From positions 1 through 64,000 of the forward strand of contig JADKJI010000025.1 of the NCBI GenBank assembly GCA_016721085.1: a DNA stretch of 64,000 nucleotides, in the 5' to 3' direction. The translations under genes were made by a program, and so were the position numbers. Positions 8,429 through 17,424 of the stretch are shown here, piece after piece. The stretch is from Chitinophagaceae bacterium. Lineage in GTDB: Bacteria > Bacteroidota > Bacteroidia > Chitinophagales > Chitinophagaceae. Position 1 is the first letter of the stretch. Each line of letters starts with the position of its first letter. The notes under the pieces are model-generated. The model was not told the origin of the DNA. It did not search any database and worked only from the letters and a program-made list of their open reading frames with translations.

Positions 8429-8827
8429 TTATTTCTTAAGGGTGCGCATGAAAACCACCAGGCTCCAAAGATCTTCCTGATCTGGAATTTTCTTTTTGAA
8501 ACTTGGCATATCATCACGTCCTTCAGCCAGTTTATAGTATAAAGAGCCATCAGACTGTGATTGGAAAGCGGCTACAGAAAAATCAGAAGGCTGTGTTTTC
8601 AATTGGGCGGCTTTTTTACCATCGCCTAAACCAGTTTTTCCATGGCAGGAAGCGCAATGCTCGTTCCACAAAGCTTTACCGGTAGCAATTGATTCTGCTG
8701 ATGATTTAACGGGATTAGCTGCTTTGGCAGATTTGTCGGGTACTGGCCAGGGCTTCACCTGATTTATAGTAAAACTTACAGTAACTACTAACAGCGCCAG
8801 AATAGGGATAAATAAGGCAACTCTCAT
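8429..8827 (-). CDS. class I-like mono-haem cytochrome c
   Basis: This 132-residue exported protein has an N-terminal hydrophobic anchor or signal at residues 3-20. The haem-binding motif CASCH is at 58-62, followed by GKTGLGDG. The probable distal Met ligand is in DDMPSFKKK (about residue 106), and the domain ends with the usual C-terminal helix (DLWSLVVFMRTL). It is an electron shuttle on the periplasmic side. It lies first in the row of redox genes but is separated from them by a terminator, so it may be used by other oxidoreductases too. Confidence 0.9.
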   Translation of the reverse strand: MRVALFIPILALLVVTVSFTINQVKPWPVPDKSAKAANPVKSSAESIATGKALWNEHCASCHGKTGLGDGKKAAQLKTQPSDFSVAAFQSQSDGSLYYKLAEGRDDMPSFKKKIPDQEDLWSLVVFMRTLKK

Positions 8828-9349
8828 AACTGATACTTTTTTTGTTTAGAATAATTGATGTGTATTAAAATTTTTAACTCTTGATTGTTACTACCCATTT
8901 TTAAAATTCATGTGTGCAACATCGTCGTTTAAACATTAACCACAGACCAAAAGTGACCATTTTCATTGATTTGTCTTAAAACATACCTCATGATTAAATC
9001 TGACATTAATCATGTGAGAGTCACCTATTTGTCAAGTATTAACAGAACGGCCTAAACTTGATTTAGCCAATTAATGACATTTCAATAGGTCTCGATCTAG
9101 GATCTAGACTGCTCATATTTGAGGAGCCATTCCAGCGGAAGTTGCTGGTTTTGTAATTTTATGGGAGTCAAGTGGGACCGTTTCCCCAGCTTTTTGCTAA
9201 TAGAAAAGGAAAGAGGAGCGAAACATATCGTACTCAAAAAACAGAATCACCTATATAATGATTTAGAAATTGAGTCTGGTCTGTTTTTATCAATTTCAGG
9301 TATTAATTCAAAAAATAGAACTTTATTGATTAAAACTCCTGCAGAAATC
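8828..9349. other. 522-base intergenic region, no credible gene
   Basis: This is the AT-rich spacer between the last sulfatase gene and the cytochrome c gene. It must carry the cytochrome promoter on the minus strand. The only structure I can support is the inverted repeat at 8989-9014. A 91-codon open frame at 9119-9394 overlaps the sulfatase end, has no recognisable composition, and is not annotated. Confidence 0.6.
8989..9014. promoter_or_regulatory. inverted repeat CATGATTA-N10-TAATCATG
   Basis: Perfect 8-bp arms separated by ten bases lie about 160 bases upstream of the cytochrome c start. They run directly into GTGAGAGTCAC, another short palindrome. This may be an operator for a dimeric regulator of the redox module. 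Confidence 0.35.
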
Positions 9350-10900
9350 TCATTGAAAAGAGGCCGGTTCGGGGTCTTTATACTGCTTTTGTAATTCAAC
9401 AAGTCGCTTTTTTAACTGATTCTGGATTTGCAAATAAGCAGTTTTACCATATACATTATTCATTTCAGACTTGTCTTTTCTTAAATCATATAACTCCCAT
9501 TCCTTCTTCTCGTAAAAATAAATCAACTTATACGCTTCAGTTCTAACCCCGATATGCTTTGCTACATGATGTGTGGTGGTTTCATAATAATGATAATACA
9601 CAGCATCATGAAAAGCGCCTTTCTGCTGCTGTTTCAATACAGGTACAAAACTTTTTCCCTGCATATCTGCTGGTACTTTCACGCCAACCATATCCAATAA
9701 AGTTTCGGCATAATCCAGATTCATGACCATCTGGTTGGTAACAGTTTTTGGTTTCACAACACCTGGCCATTTTACAATCAAAGGCGTTCGGTAAGATTCT
9801 TCGTACATGAATCGCTTATCAAACCATCCATGTTCGCCAAGGTAAAAGCCCTGATCGGATGTATATATTATAATGGTGTTCTTATCCAATCCTTTTTCTT
9901 TCAAATAAGCCATAAGCCTTCCTACATTATCATCCACACTCTGAACACAACGGAGATAATCTTTCATATACCTCTGGTATTTTGCTATGGCCATATCCTT
10001 TCCTTGATAATTCGCCTTTAAGAAGGCTGCATTGCCGGGACCATACGCCGCTTCCCAGGCTTTCTTCTCTTCAGGAGTATACCTATTATATACAGACTGC
10101 CATAAAGCTTCGAGGCCTTTGGCATCTTTAGGCTGATCGAAATACAGTTTAGTGTCGTAAGCAGGATTCATATCCCTGTTCACTTCCATCTCCTGTTCGT
10201 GAGCAGCACTGGTGCGCGTAGAATAATCATCAAAGAAATTAGCAGGGACCGGGAAAGTAGTACTATCAAAAAGGTGATAATACTTTGGTTCAGGCATCCA
10301 GTTACGATGTGGCGCTTTCTGCTGATATACGAGGAAGAAAGGTTTGCTTTCATCACGCTTATCTAACCAGTTTATAGCGAAATCAGTGGTTAGATTGGTA
10401 ACATATCCTGAATGCTTCTTCCTAACTCCATTCTCAATAAAGTCGGGATTATTATAATCACCTTGTCCCGGTAAGATATTATAATAATCGAATCCCTTTG
10501 GCTCCGAAACCAAATGCCATTTACCTATAAGGGCTGTTTGATACCCTGCATCATGCAACAAATGAGCTACCGTAGTTTGGGTATTATCAAACGTAGTGGC
10601 ATTATCTTTAAATCCATTAATATGACTCAGTTTACCGGTAAGCATTACTGCGCGGCTTGGTCCACACAAAGAATTGGTTACAAAAGCCCTGTTGAACTTC
10701 ATGCCTTCTTTTGCCAGCTTATCTATATGAGGTGTATTATTCAATCCAAAACCATAAGCACTAATTGCCTGATAGGCATGATCATCACTCATGATATAAA
10801 TGATATTCATTCTTCCAGTAATCTTCTGACCCATCACAATAAATGAATTGCTACCGATAATAAATGATAGCACGATAGATAAAAACATCTTTTGTTTCAT
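9350..10900 (-). CDS. family S1 sulfatase (N-acetylglucosamine-6-sulfatase-like)
   Basis: This 516-residue exported type I sulfatase hydrolyses sulfate esters with a formylglycine made from Cys79 in LCGPSRAVMLTG. Other signatures are the metal-binding SDDHAYQ near 39-45, GKWHL near 126, and the C-terminal metal site SDQGFYLGEHG. A signal peptide spans residues 5-24. Overall pattern and the SLCGPSR context resemble the S1_11 branch, which contains GlcNAc-6-sulfatases, but subfamily assignment needs a profile search. It is the last gene of the long minus-strand run, 6 bases after the next sulfatase. It needs a sulfatase-maturating enzyme, which is not encoded in this window. Confidence 0.88.
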   Translation of the reverse strand: MKQKMFLSIVLSFIIGSNSFIVMGQKITGRMNIIYIMSDDHAYQAISAYGFGLNNTPHIDKLAKEGMKFNRAFVTNSLCGPSRAVMLTGKLSHINGFKDNATTFDNTQTTVAHLLHDAGYQTALIGKWHLVSEPKGFDYYNILPGQGDYNNPDFIENGVRKKHSGYVTNLTTDFAINWLDKRDESKPFFLVYQQKAPHRNWMPEPKYYHLFDSTTFPVPANFFDDYSTRTSAAHEQEMEVNRDMNPAYDTKLYFDQPKDAKGLEALWQSVYNRYTPEEKKAWEAAYGPGNAAFLKANYQGKDMAIAKYQRYMKDYLRCVQSVDDNVGRLMAYLKEKGLDKNTIIIYTSDQGFYLGEHGWFDKRFMYEESYRTPLIVKWPGVVKPKTVTNQMVMNLDYAETLLDMVGVKVPADMQGKSFVPVLKQQQKGAFHDAVYYHYYETTTHHVAKHIGVRTEAYKLIYFYEKKEWELYDLRKDKSEMNNVYGKTAYLQIQNQLKKRLVELQKQYKDPEPASFQ

Positions 10901-10906
10901 AACTGC

Positions 10907-12421
10907 TTATTTAGCGGTTTTGATTTCTTCCAATAAAATTGCTAGTGCTTTAACTTTCTCGGGATAAAGTGAAGCCAGATTATTTTTCTCTGATGGATCC
11001 TTACTCAAGTCATATAATTGTGGAACAGAAGCATTTCCCAATTCAATATCAGTAAGCCTATCGTAAGCTCTGCCATTTCCTGGTTCAATATACTTCCAAT
11101 GATCCTTAATGATGGCTAAACTACCTGCATGTTCAATAATATATGGTCGGCCCTTTGTCTGTTTACCTAATAAAGCAGATAACTGATCGAAGCTATCCTG
11201 CGCCTCTCCTGCATTTATCTTTTGTTTTGTCAATGAAGATAGACTGGCGAAAAGATCAATCTGGCTAACCGGTACATTAGAAATGCTCCCCGCTTTTACC
11301 TTACCAGGCCACTTCACAATAAATGGCACCCTGGTACCCGCTTCAAAATTACTATACTTCCCGCCCCTGTATATTCCACTTGGTGTATGTCCATTTCGCT
11401 TTGTAACGGCTTCATCCTGATAACCATCATCCAATACTGGTCCATTATCGCTGCTGAATATGATGAGGGTATTTTTTGTAAGACCGAGACTATCAATTGT
11501 TCGAAGGATCCTTCCAACAGTAGCATCCAATTCCAAAATCACATCTCCCCTTGCACCGAGTCCGCTCTTTCCTGCAAATCTTGCATGTGGCACACGAGGA
11601 ACATGTATATCATGCGTAGAAAAATATAGAAAGAAGGGATTCGACTTGTTCCTGTTTATATAATCAACAGCCTTATTAGTAAGAATGTCAGCTATATCTT
11701 CATCTGTCCACCTGGCGGCTTTTCCTCCACTCATAAAACCAATGCGACTGATGCCATTTACTATAGTAGCATCATGACCATGTTCGGGCGAAGTTTTCAT
11801 TTTAAGTAATTCAGGATGATCGCGACCAGTAGGATCATTGCCTATCGGCTTTCCATAACTTACCTGAATGGAATCATGTTCATCCCTGCCAACTACCTGA
11901 TGATTCTCTACAAATACGCAAGGAACCCGATCACCTGTTGCAGGAATGATAAAGGAATAAGAAAATCCTATTTCCAATGGACCAGGTCGAATATCCCCAT
12001 TCCAATCTGGACCTGTTGGCTGTGGACCGAGACCTAAATGCCATTTACCAACAACAGCTGTGTTATAGCCTGCCTGTTGCAACATGTCCGGTAAGGTCTT
12101 TGCATCTGTAGGGATAATCAATGAAGCATTACCAGGAGCAACAGACGTTCCACTTTTCCTCCAGGCATATTTACCAGTAAGTAATGAAAATCGGGAAGGT
12201 GTACAGGTAGCAGATGTTGCATGCGCATCTGTAAATAAGGCTCCTTCTTTTGACAGCTTATCGATATGGGGAGTTGCAATTTTTGTAGCGCCATAGCAAC
12301 TAAGATCACCATAACCCAGATCATCTGTATAGATGAAAACGATATTAGGTTTTTGCTGTGCTTTTATTCCCATGAATAAAAGACAACAAATAACCAGTAG
12401 TTTATATTTCAATTGCTGCAT
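10907..12421 (-). CDS. family S1 sulfatase
   Basis: This 504-residue exported arylsulfatase-type enzyme has an N-terminal signal to about residue 21. The metal site is YTDDLGYGDLSCYG, and the formylglycine motif CTPSR (Cys73) is followed by FSLLTGKYAWR. GKWHLGLG lies near 125 and SSDNGP near 322. The CTPSR-x-SLLTGKY-x-WR context is common in enzymes removing 6-sulfate from galactose or GalNAc (S1_15-like). I infer such a sugar-sulfate substrate without proof. It sits between two other sulfatase genes with 6-base gaps, so co-transcription is very likely. Confidence 0.88.
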   Translation of the reverse strand: MQQLKYKLLVICCLLFMGIKAQQKPNIVFIYTDDLGYGDLSCYGATKIATPHIDKLSKEGALFTDAHATSATCTPSRFSLLTGKYAWRKSGTSVAPGNASLIIPTDAKTLPDMLQQAGYNTAVVGKWHLGLGPQPTGPDWNGDIRPGPLEIGFSYSFIIPATGDRVPCVFVENHQVVGRDEHDSIQVSYGKPIGNDPTGRDHPELLKMKTSPEHGHDATIVNGISRIGFMSGGKAARWTDEDIADILTNKAVDYINRNKSNPFFLYFSTHDIHVPRVPHARFAGKSGLGARGDVILELDATVGRILRTIDSLGLTKNTLIIFSSDNGPVLDDGYQDEAVTKRNGHTPSGIYRGGKYSNFEAGTRVPFIVKWPGKVKAGSISNVPVSQIDLFASLSSLTKQKINAGEAQDSFDQLSALLGKQTKGRPYIIEHAGSLAIIKDHWKYIEPGNGRAYDRLTDIELGNASVPQLYDLSKDPSEKNNLASLYPEKVKALAILLEEIKTAK

Positions 12422-12427
12422 GTATAA

Positions 12428-13906
12428 TTATTGAACTTTCCCTGCTTGTCTAACTTCGGTACCTGTTTGTTTTGTAAGATCATCCCCCAATTCCATTCGA
12501 TACTTATCTGCAATACTCATCAATTGTTTTACAACATCTGGGAATTTATCTTGAAGATCAAGTGTTTCTCCTGGATCGGTTCTTAGATCATATAATGCTA
12601 ATGGCACATTCACACTTGCATATTTTCCGGGAAAGCCATCAGCACCGATTGCTGATGCTACCTTATATGTTTGGGAAGTATTGGGAAATACTAATTTCCA
12701 GTTTCCTTTTCGAATACCTTTTAAATTATTCCTGTCATAATAATATACAAATTCATCTCTGGGATTTGCTCCCTTCTTTCCGATCAACAAATCGCTAATG
12801 TCTACACCATCTATCTTTCTTACTGGCAACTTTGATTTTGTAATGGAACAGATAGTTGGCAAAAGATCAATTGTTGAAGATAAGTTATTGCAGACGGTAC
12901 CAGCGTTTACGATAGAAGGCCATCTAATAATGCAGGGAACCTTTACTCCTCCATCCCATGCTGAGCCCTTACCTTCTCTTAAACCTCCAGTATTACCTGC
13001 ATGATTCCCGAATGTTAACCAGGGACCATTATCACTTGTAAAAATCACTAATGTATTTTTTGCAAGTCCGTTTGCTTCTAACGTCTTCATGATCTCACCA
13101 ACCGACCAATCAATCTCTTCCATAACATCGCCATATAATCCTGCCCCACTCTTTCCCTTGAATTTGGATGAAGCGGCAATTGGCACATGCGGCATGGAAT
13201 GAGCCATATATAAGAAGAAGGGCTTCGATTTGTTTTTTTGTATAAACTGTTGCGCCCTCTCCGTATAAATGGAAGTTAACTCAGCCTGATCTTCTAATGT
13301 TTTTATAATCCTAACAGTACTATTACCATCAATCAATGGCAATGGTGGGTACTTGCCTCTTCTGTTGGAAGTATCAAGAGGACTACCATTATAATCAACT
13401 GGCCACATATCATTTGAATAAGGCAAACCCAGATATTCATCAAAGCCTTGCTGCAAAGGAAGAAAAGGTTGCTTTTGACCTAAATGCCATTTACCCACCA
13501 TTCCGGTTTTATACCCTTTCGCCTTCAGTATTTCTGCAATAGTTTCTTCTTCGGGATTCAAAGCTATCTTACTGTCTGGCATGAAAGCTCCGGAAACACC
13601 CATCCGGTTTGGATAAGATCCCGTAAGCAATGCGGCTCTTGAAGCACTGCAAACTGCCTGCGCTGCATAGAAATTGGTGAACCGCATTCCTTGCGAAGCC
13701 AGCTTATTGATACTTGGAGTATGATAAGGAAATCCGCCATAGCATTCCAGGTCACCATATCCCATATCATCCATGAATATGATGATAATATTCGGACTAC
13801 TTGCTGCGATATTATCAGTAATTGTTTTTTTCTTAAAGCCTGCAAACAAAAATCCGAGGGTAATCAGAATTGTAGTAACACTAATTAAATATAATGCTCG
13901 CTTCAT
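12428..13906 (-). CDS. family S1 sulfatase with CSASR motif
   Basis: This 492-residue sulfatase has an N-terminal hydrophobic signal at residues 5-22, metal ligands in MDDMGYGDLECYG, and the formylglycine motif CSASR (Cys86), the accepted alanine variant of C-x-P-S-R. GKWHLGQ lies near 141 and TSDNGPW near 297. The GGLREGKGSAWDGGVKVP segment is typical of arylsulfatase A-like and 4-O-sulfatase branches. The ordered chain of sulfatases suggests different sulfate positions on the same glycan. The exact linkage cannot be read here. It lies 6 bases upstream of the next sulfatase and 27 bases after the frameshifted one. Confidence 0.88.
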   Translation of the reverse strand: MKRALYLISVTTILITLGFLFAGFKKKTITDNIAASSPNIIIIFMDDMGYGDLECYGGFPYHTPSINKLASQGMRFTNFYAAQAVCSASRAALLTGSYPNRMGVSGAFMPDSKIALNPEEETIAEILKAKGYKTGMVGKWHLGQKQPFLPLQQGFDEYLGLPYSNDMWPVDYNGSPLDTSNRRGKYPPLPLIDGNSTVRIIKTLEDQAELTSIYTERAQQFIQKNKSKPFFLYMAHSMPHVPIAASSKFKGKSGAGLYGDVMEEIDWSVGEIMKTLEANGLAKNTLVIFTSDNGPWLTFGNHAGNTGGLREGKGSAWDGGVKVPCIIRWPSIVNAGTVCNNLSSTIDLLPTICSITKSKLPVRKIDGVDISDLLIGKKGANPRDEFVYYYDRNNLKGIRKGNWKLVFPNTSQTYKVASAIGADGFPGKYASVNVPLALYDLRTDPGETLDLQDKFPDVVKQLMSIADKYRMELGDDLTKQTGTEVRQAGKVQ

Positions 13907-13933
13907 ATCATATCATTTATAAATAAATCAAAC

Positions 13934-15428
13934 CTATTCTTTGCCGATTTTCGGGTCAACAAATTCCCAATCCCGAATATGTGAAGGTTGATGTTCTTTT
14001 TTTAATATAGCATCAAAGCGTTGAATCAATTCCGGATGTTGAGATGCCAGATTTGTTGTTTCTTTTGGGTCATTAACCATGTCAAATACTTCCCATGGAG
14101 AAGCTTTATCTTTTTTCATATTGCTTTTCACCCCCTTCCATTGTCCAATTCTTATAGCTATCTGTCCTGATTTCTCTGGAAATTCGAAATACAAATATTC
14201 GTGTTGCTTCTGTTTTGCAGTATTTCCTAATAAGGTAGGAAGAAAAGAAACGCCATCCGTATTTGGATTTTTCACTCCTGTCAATTCAGATAGCGTTGCC
14301 ATGAAGTCGAATTGAACAGAGATATGATCTGATACTTTGCCAGCTGCAATATGCTTTGGCCATCTGGCAATAAAGGGTTCCCTTATTCCTCCTTCATAAA
14401 GATCCTGCTTTCTTCCTCTCAGTCCAGCAACACTATTAAAATAAGCAGCATCTACTCCACCCACATCAAATGTGGTTCCGTTATCGCTTGAGAACATCAC
14501 GATAGTGTTTTCATCCAGATTCAATTCTTTCAATAACTGCATAATTCTGCCAATCTGTTTATCCATATAAGTGATCATCGCAGCATAGGTAGATTTAGGA
14601 TACATTGTTGATGCATAGCCCTCTTTCTCCTCTGTATGGACTTTCGTCAAACTTTCCGATATACTCCTTAACAGCATCATCGGGTGCTTGCAAGGAAACG
14701 TGGGGACCGGTGTATGGTAAATAAAGAAAGAAGGGTTTATTCTTATTTGCTTTAATGAAATTGAATGTCTTCTCAACCATCTTATCCAAAGAATACTCCT
14801 TCCCTTTATAATAATCGAATGCCGCGGGATTCATTTCATCCTTTGGTAACGGACGATGAACATAAATGAATGGGTTATTAAGTGTATCCCACTTACCATT
14901 CTCCCAAAGATGTGTTGGATAGAAATTATGCGCTTGTTTCTGATCGAGGTAACCATAGAAATAATCGAAGCCTTGTTTATTGGGATCACCTGTTGTATTA
15001 CTCATTCCTAATCCCCACTTTCCAATAGCACCCGTTACATAACCAGCTTTTTTCATTAACTGCCCTATTGTGAATACGCCTTCAGGCAATGGCATCTGTC
15101 CGCCTTCCAGATTGTCTTCAAATCCGCCCAACTCATAATTACCTCTTATATATGAATGACCACTGTGTTTTCCAGTCAGTAACATGCACCGTGCAGGAGC
15201 ACAAACTGGAGCGCTTGTATAATGCTGAGTAAAGCGCATTCCTTCTGCTGCCAGCTTATCAAGATTGGGAGTTTTGATTTTCTGTTGTCCATAGCAACCC
15301 AATTCGCCATACCCGAGATCGTCGGCGTAGATATATATAACATTGGGTGCTTTTGAAGTTCTTACCTGTGCAAATAGTACAAGTGAACTTATGAGAAGAG
15401 AAAATAATATGGCTAACTTTCTAAACAT
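13934..15428 (-). pseudogene. family S1 sulfatase interrupted by a frameshift
   Basis: The first 277 codons (15428 down to 14595) encode signal peptide, metal site YADDLGYGELGCYG, formylglycine motif CAPAR (Cys76) and GKWGLG. Sulfatase similarity leaves that frame after FDESPYRGE. It resumes in a second frame (to 13934) at EKEGYASTMYPKSTYAAM, continuing with SSDNGTTFDVGG and the C-terminal subdomain. The switch lies within about 14620-14645, near AGAGGAGAAAGAGGG, and needs one extra or two missing bases. Joined, the enzyme would have about 497 residues, normal for the family. Either the gene is inactivated or the base call is wrong. CAPAR is a variant with alanine in place of the usual serine. 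Confidence 0.85.
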
Positions 15429-15440
15429 TTTTTATAGGCT

Positions 15441-17405
15441 TTATTGGTTAACCAGAAAATGAAGGATACGGCAGGCATTCCCTTTACTTTTCTCATTCTT
15501 GTCTGAACTTATTCTTAAAACCAATCTATGATTTTTCCGCGCCAGTTCATCATTTAAGATCACATACCACGGCAGATGGAGAAAACTACTCCATTGGGTA
15601 TAAAGGTCAGCTTTCTGAAATGGTTTTCCATCAATACTATATTCGATAATTCCTGCATCGGGACCGGATGCGACACAAATGCCAATGGCTGTTCCTTTGA
15701 ATTCGAGTTTCAATTCAGCTCCTGGTGCTACAGCAATCAATGCTGGCATATTTACAAACTGCTTTCTTGTTTCCAATCCATCTTTTGGATTCCATTCTGT
15801 ATCCAATTTCCAGTCTTTAACTATGCTTGCCTTATCTACACTTACATACATGCCATTTGAATAACTGAACTTATCTAATGGAACTGTTACTGCGTGAGCT
15901 TTTATTGTTGCAGAAGGATCAATTTTTTCATACCCTTCCATCAGAATACTTTTGATAGCCTGGAAATAAACTTCTTGTCCAAATGGTGAAGGATGAAGGT
16001 CCTTGAAATCTTCCTTCCAGGTAAATTCGCCAGCATCAATTCGCTGGGTCACTTCTTTTGCCAATTCAATAGTATTGACGCCATATTGAACCGCTACCTT
16101 ATTATGCATTACTATCTCATTCGGTTCAATATTGTTTCTGTAATCCGCCATCTTATCGGGATCTACAAAATGCATCATCACTATATCCATATTGGGATTG
16201 GTAATTAATGCATGACGGATAATTCCCTCCATGCCTCTTATCTGTGCAGCTTGGGAGAAACTGTTTGTGCGATCATTCACTGCTGCTTCTTCAAACAACA
16301 AATCAACAGTTCCTTTAGCCAATACTTCATCGGCTAATCGAAAAGCACCGGGGGTACTTCCAGTAGAAGCAATGCCGGCATTTATAAATTCAAACTGTGT
16401 TTCAGGGAATCGTTCTTTCAGATACTGACAAACCTTATCTCTCCATCCACCCGATGCTTCGGTGATAGAACCACCCATAAATGCCACTCTTCCTTTCTTC
16501 TCATTCTTGAATTTGAGGTAACTGTTTTGGAATCCCATTCGTAAACTATGAAAACTCGAAGGTGAGAGCAGTTGCTTTTCAATGGCACAATTCGCTTCCA
16601 CAAAATCAGCGATACGTTCAGGATGTTCAATGGGGAAATGATGCCCTTCGAGGTTCTGTTCAAATCTCGTCATCGGATAGATGGTTGCTATTCCACCCAA
16701 TGCCGTATAATTTTTTACCAGTACAAATGTATTTTCTGATGGAGGTACAATCTTATCATTTAATCCTATTGCATGAAGTATTGGAACCTTACAAGCTGCC
16801 AGCCCTCCCAGATTGTCAATCGGATTGTCCTTGTACCCCATTGCCTGCGCATCAGAAAAACCATAACTGCTAAGCACTCCTTTCCAATCTTCTGGTGATC
16901 CTTTTCCTGTTCCTTTGCCACCAGGCCAGCTTTTGAAATCAAGTACAGGGGCTTCTGCATATATACACGCAACTTTCAAAGGATTACGTTTCGCCCAATT
17001 ATAAACATACAAACCCCCGCGACTTACACCTTCTAATGCTACTTTTCTCGAAAAATGTTTTGATGATACGAGGTACTCATAGAAAAGATCCCAGACCTGC
17101 ATAGCAGCCGGACTGCCGAACATATCATTCGTGTTGACATACACCACATGGAAGCCCCTTGTCAATAAGATAGAATCCATATCGGTATGCCAATTGGGAA
17201 AATGAGCTCTCCATATCCATGGATTACCAGTTTTTGATTGATGTGGGTTTACTATCCATGCTTCTCTTCCATTAAATGTAAAGAGCTCCCTTTCAAACCC
17301 ATGCCAATTATCCGATTTGCCCGGAACCACAGCAAGAGGTTGTGATTGCGAGTAGACAGAGAATAGTAGTGCAAGACATAGAGTTATAACAATTCTTCTC
17401 ATCAT
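15441..17405 (-). CDS. two-domain esterase: alpha/beta hydrolase fused to SGNH hydrolase
   Basis: This 654-residue exported protein carries two different esterase folds. Residues about 22-275 form an alpha/beta hydrolase with nucleophile GVSRGG (Ser128), Asp217 in GLNDK and His255 in GHHFP. Residues about 305-510 form an SGNH/GDSL domain with GGSITEASGGW (Ser313), VNDR as block III and DLHPSPFG as block V. The remaining 140 residues look like a beta-sandwich. The signal peptide covers residues 1-21. Both catalytic sets are complete, so it could remove two kinds of ester, for example O-acetyl groups at different positions, before glycosidases act. Start 17405 has a second Met immediately after it. 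Confidence 0.82.
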   Translation of the reverse strand: MMRRIVITLCLALLFSVYSQSQPLAVVPGKSDNWHGFERELFTFNGREAWIVNPHQSKTGNPWIWRAHFPNWHTDMDSILLTRGFHVVYVNTNDMFGSPAAMQVWDLFYEYLVSSKHFSRKVALEGVSRGGLYVYNWAKRNPLKVACIYAEAPVLDFKSWPGGKGTGKGSPEDWKGVLSSYGFSDAQAMGYKDNPIDNLGGLAACKVPILHAIGLNDKIVPPSENTFVLVKNYTALGGIATIYPMTRFEQNLEGHHFPIEHPERIADFVEANCAIEKQLLSPSSFHSLRMGFQNSYLKFKNEKKGRVAFMGGSITEASGGWRDKVCQYLKERFPETQFEFINAGIASTGSTPGAFRLADEVLAKGTVDLLFEEAAVNDRTNSFSQAAQIRGMEGIIRHALITNPNMDIVMMHFVDPDKMADYRNNIEPNEIVMHNKVAVQYGVNTIELAKEVTQRIDAGEFTWKEDFKDLHPSPFGQEVYFQAIKSILMEGYEKIDPSATIKAHAVTVPLDKFSYSNGMYVSVDKASIVKDWKLDTEWNPKDGLETRKQFVNMPALIAVAPGAELKLEFKGTAIGICVASGPDAGIIEYSIDGKPFQKADLYTQWSSFLHLPWYVILNDELARKNHRLVLRISSDKNEKSKGNACRILHFLVNQ

Positions 17406-17424
17406 ACAAGTAATATCGTTTAGC

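Noticed and set aside
9119..9394. Open frame of 91 codons on the plus strand
   Set aside because: It overlaps the sulfatase 3' end, has no recognisable domain, and has composition typical of chance translation.
9350..15428. Recent tandem duplication of sulfatase genes
   Set aside because: The neighbouring sulfatases differ in motif, insertions and length, so they are old paralogues from different branches rather than a recent duplication.
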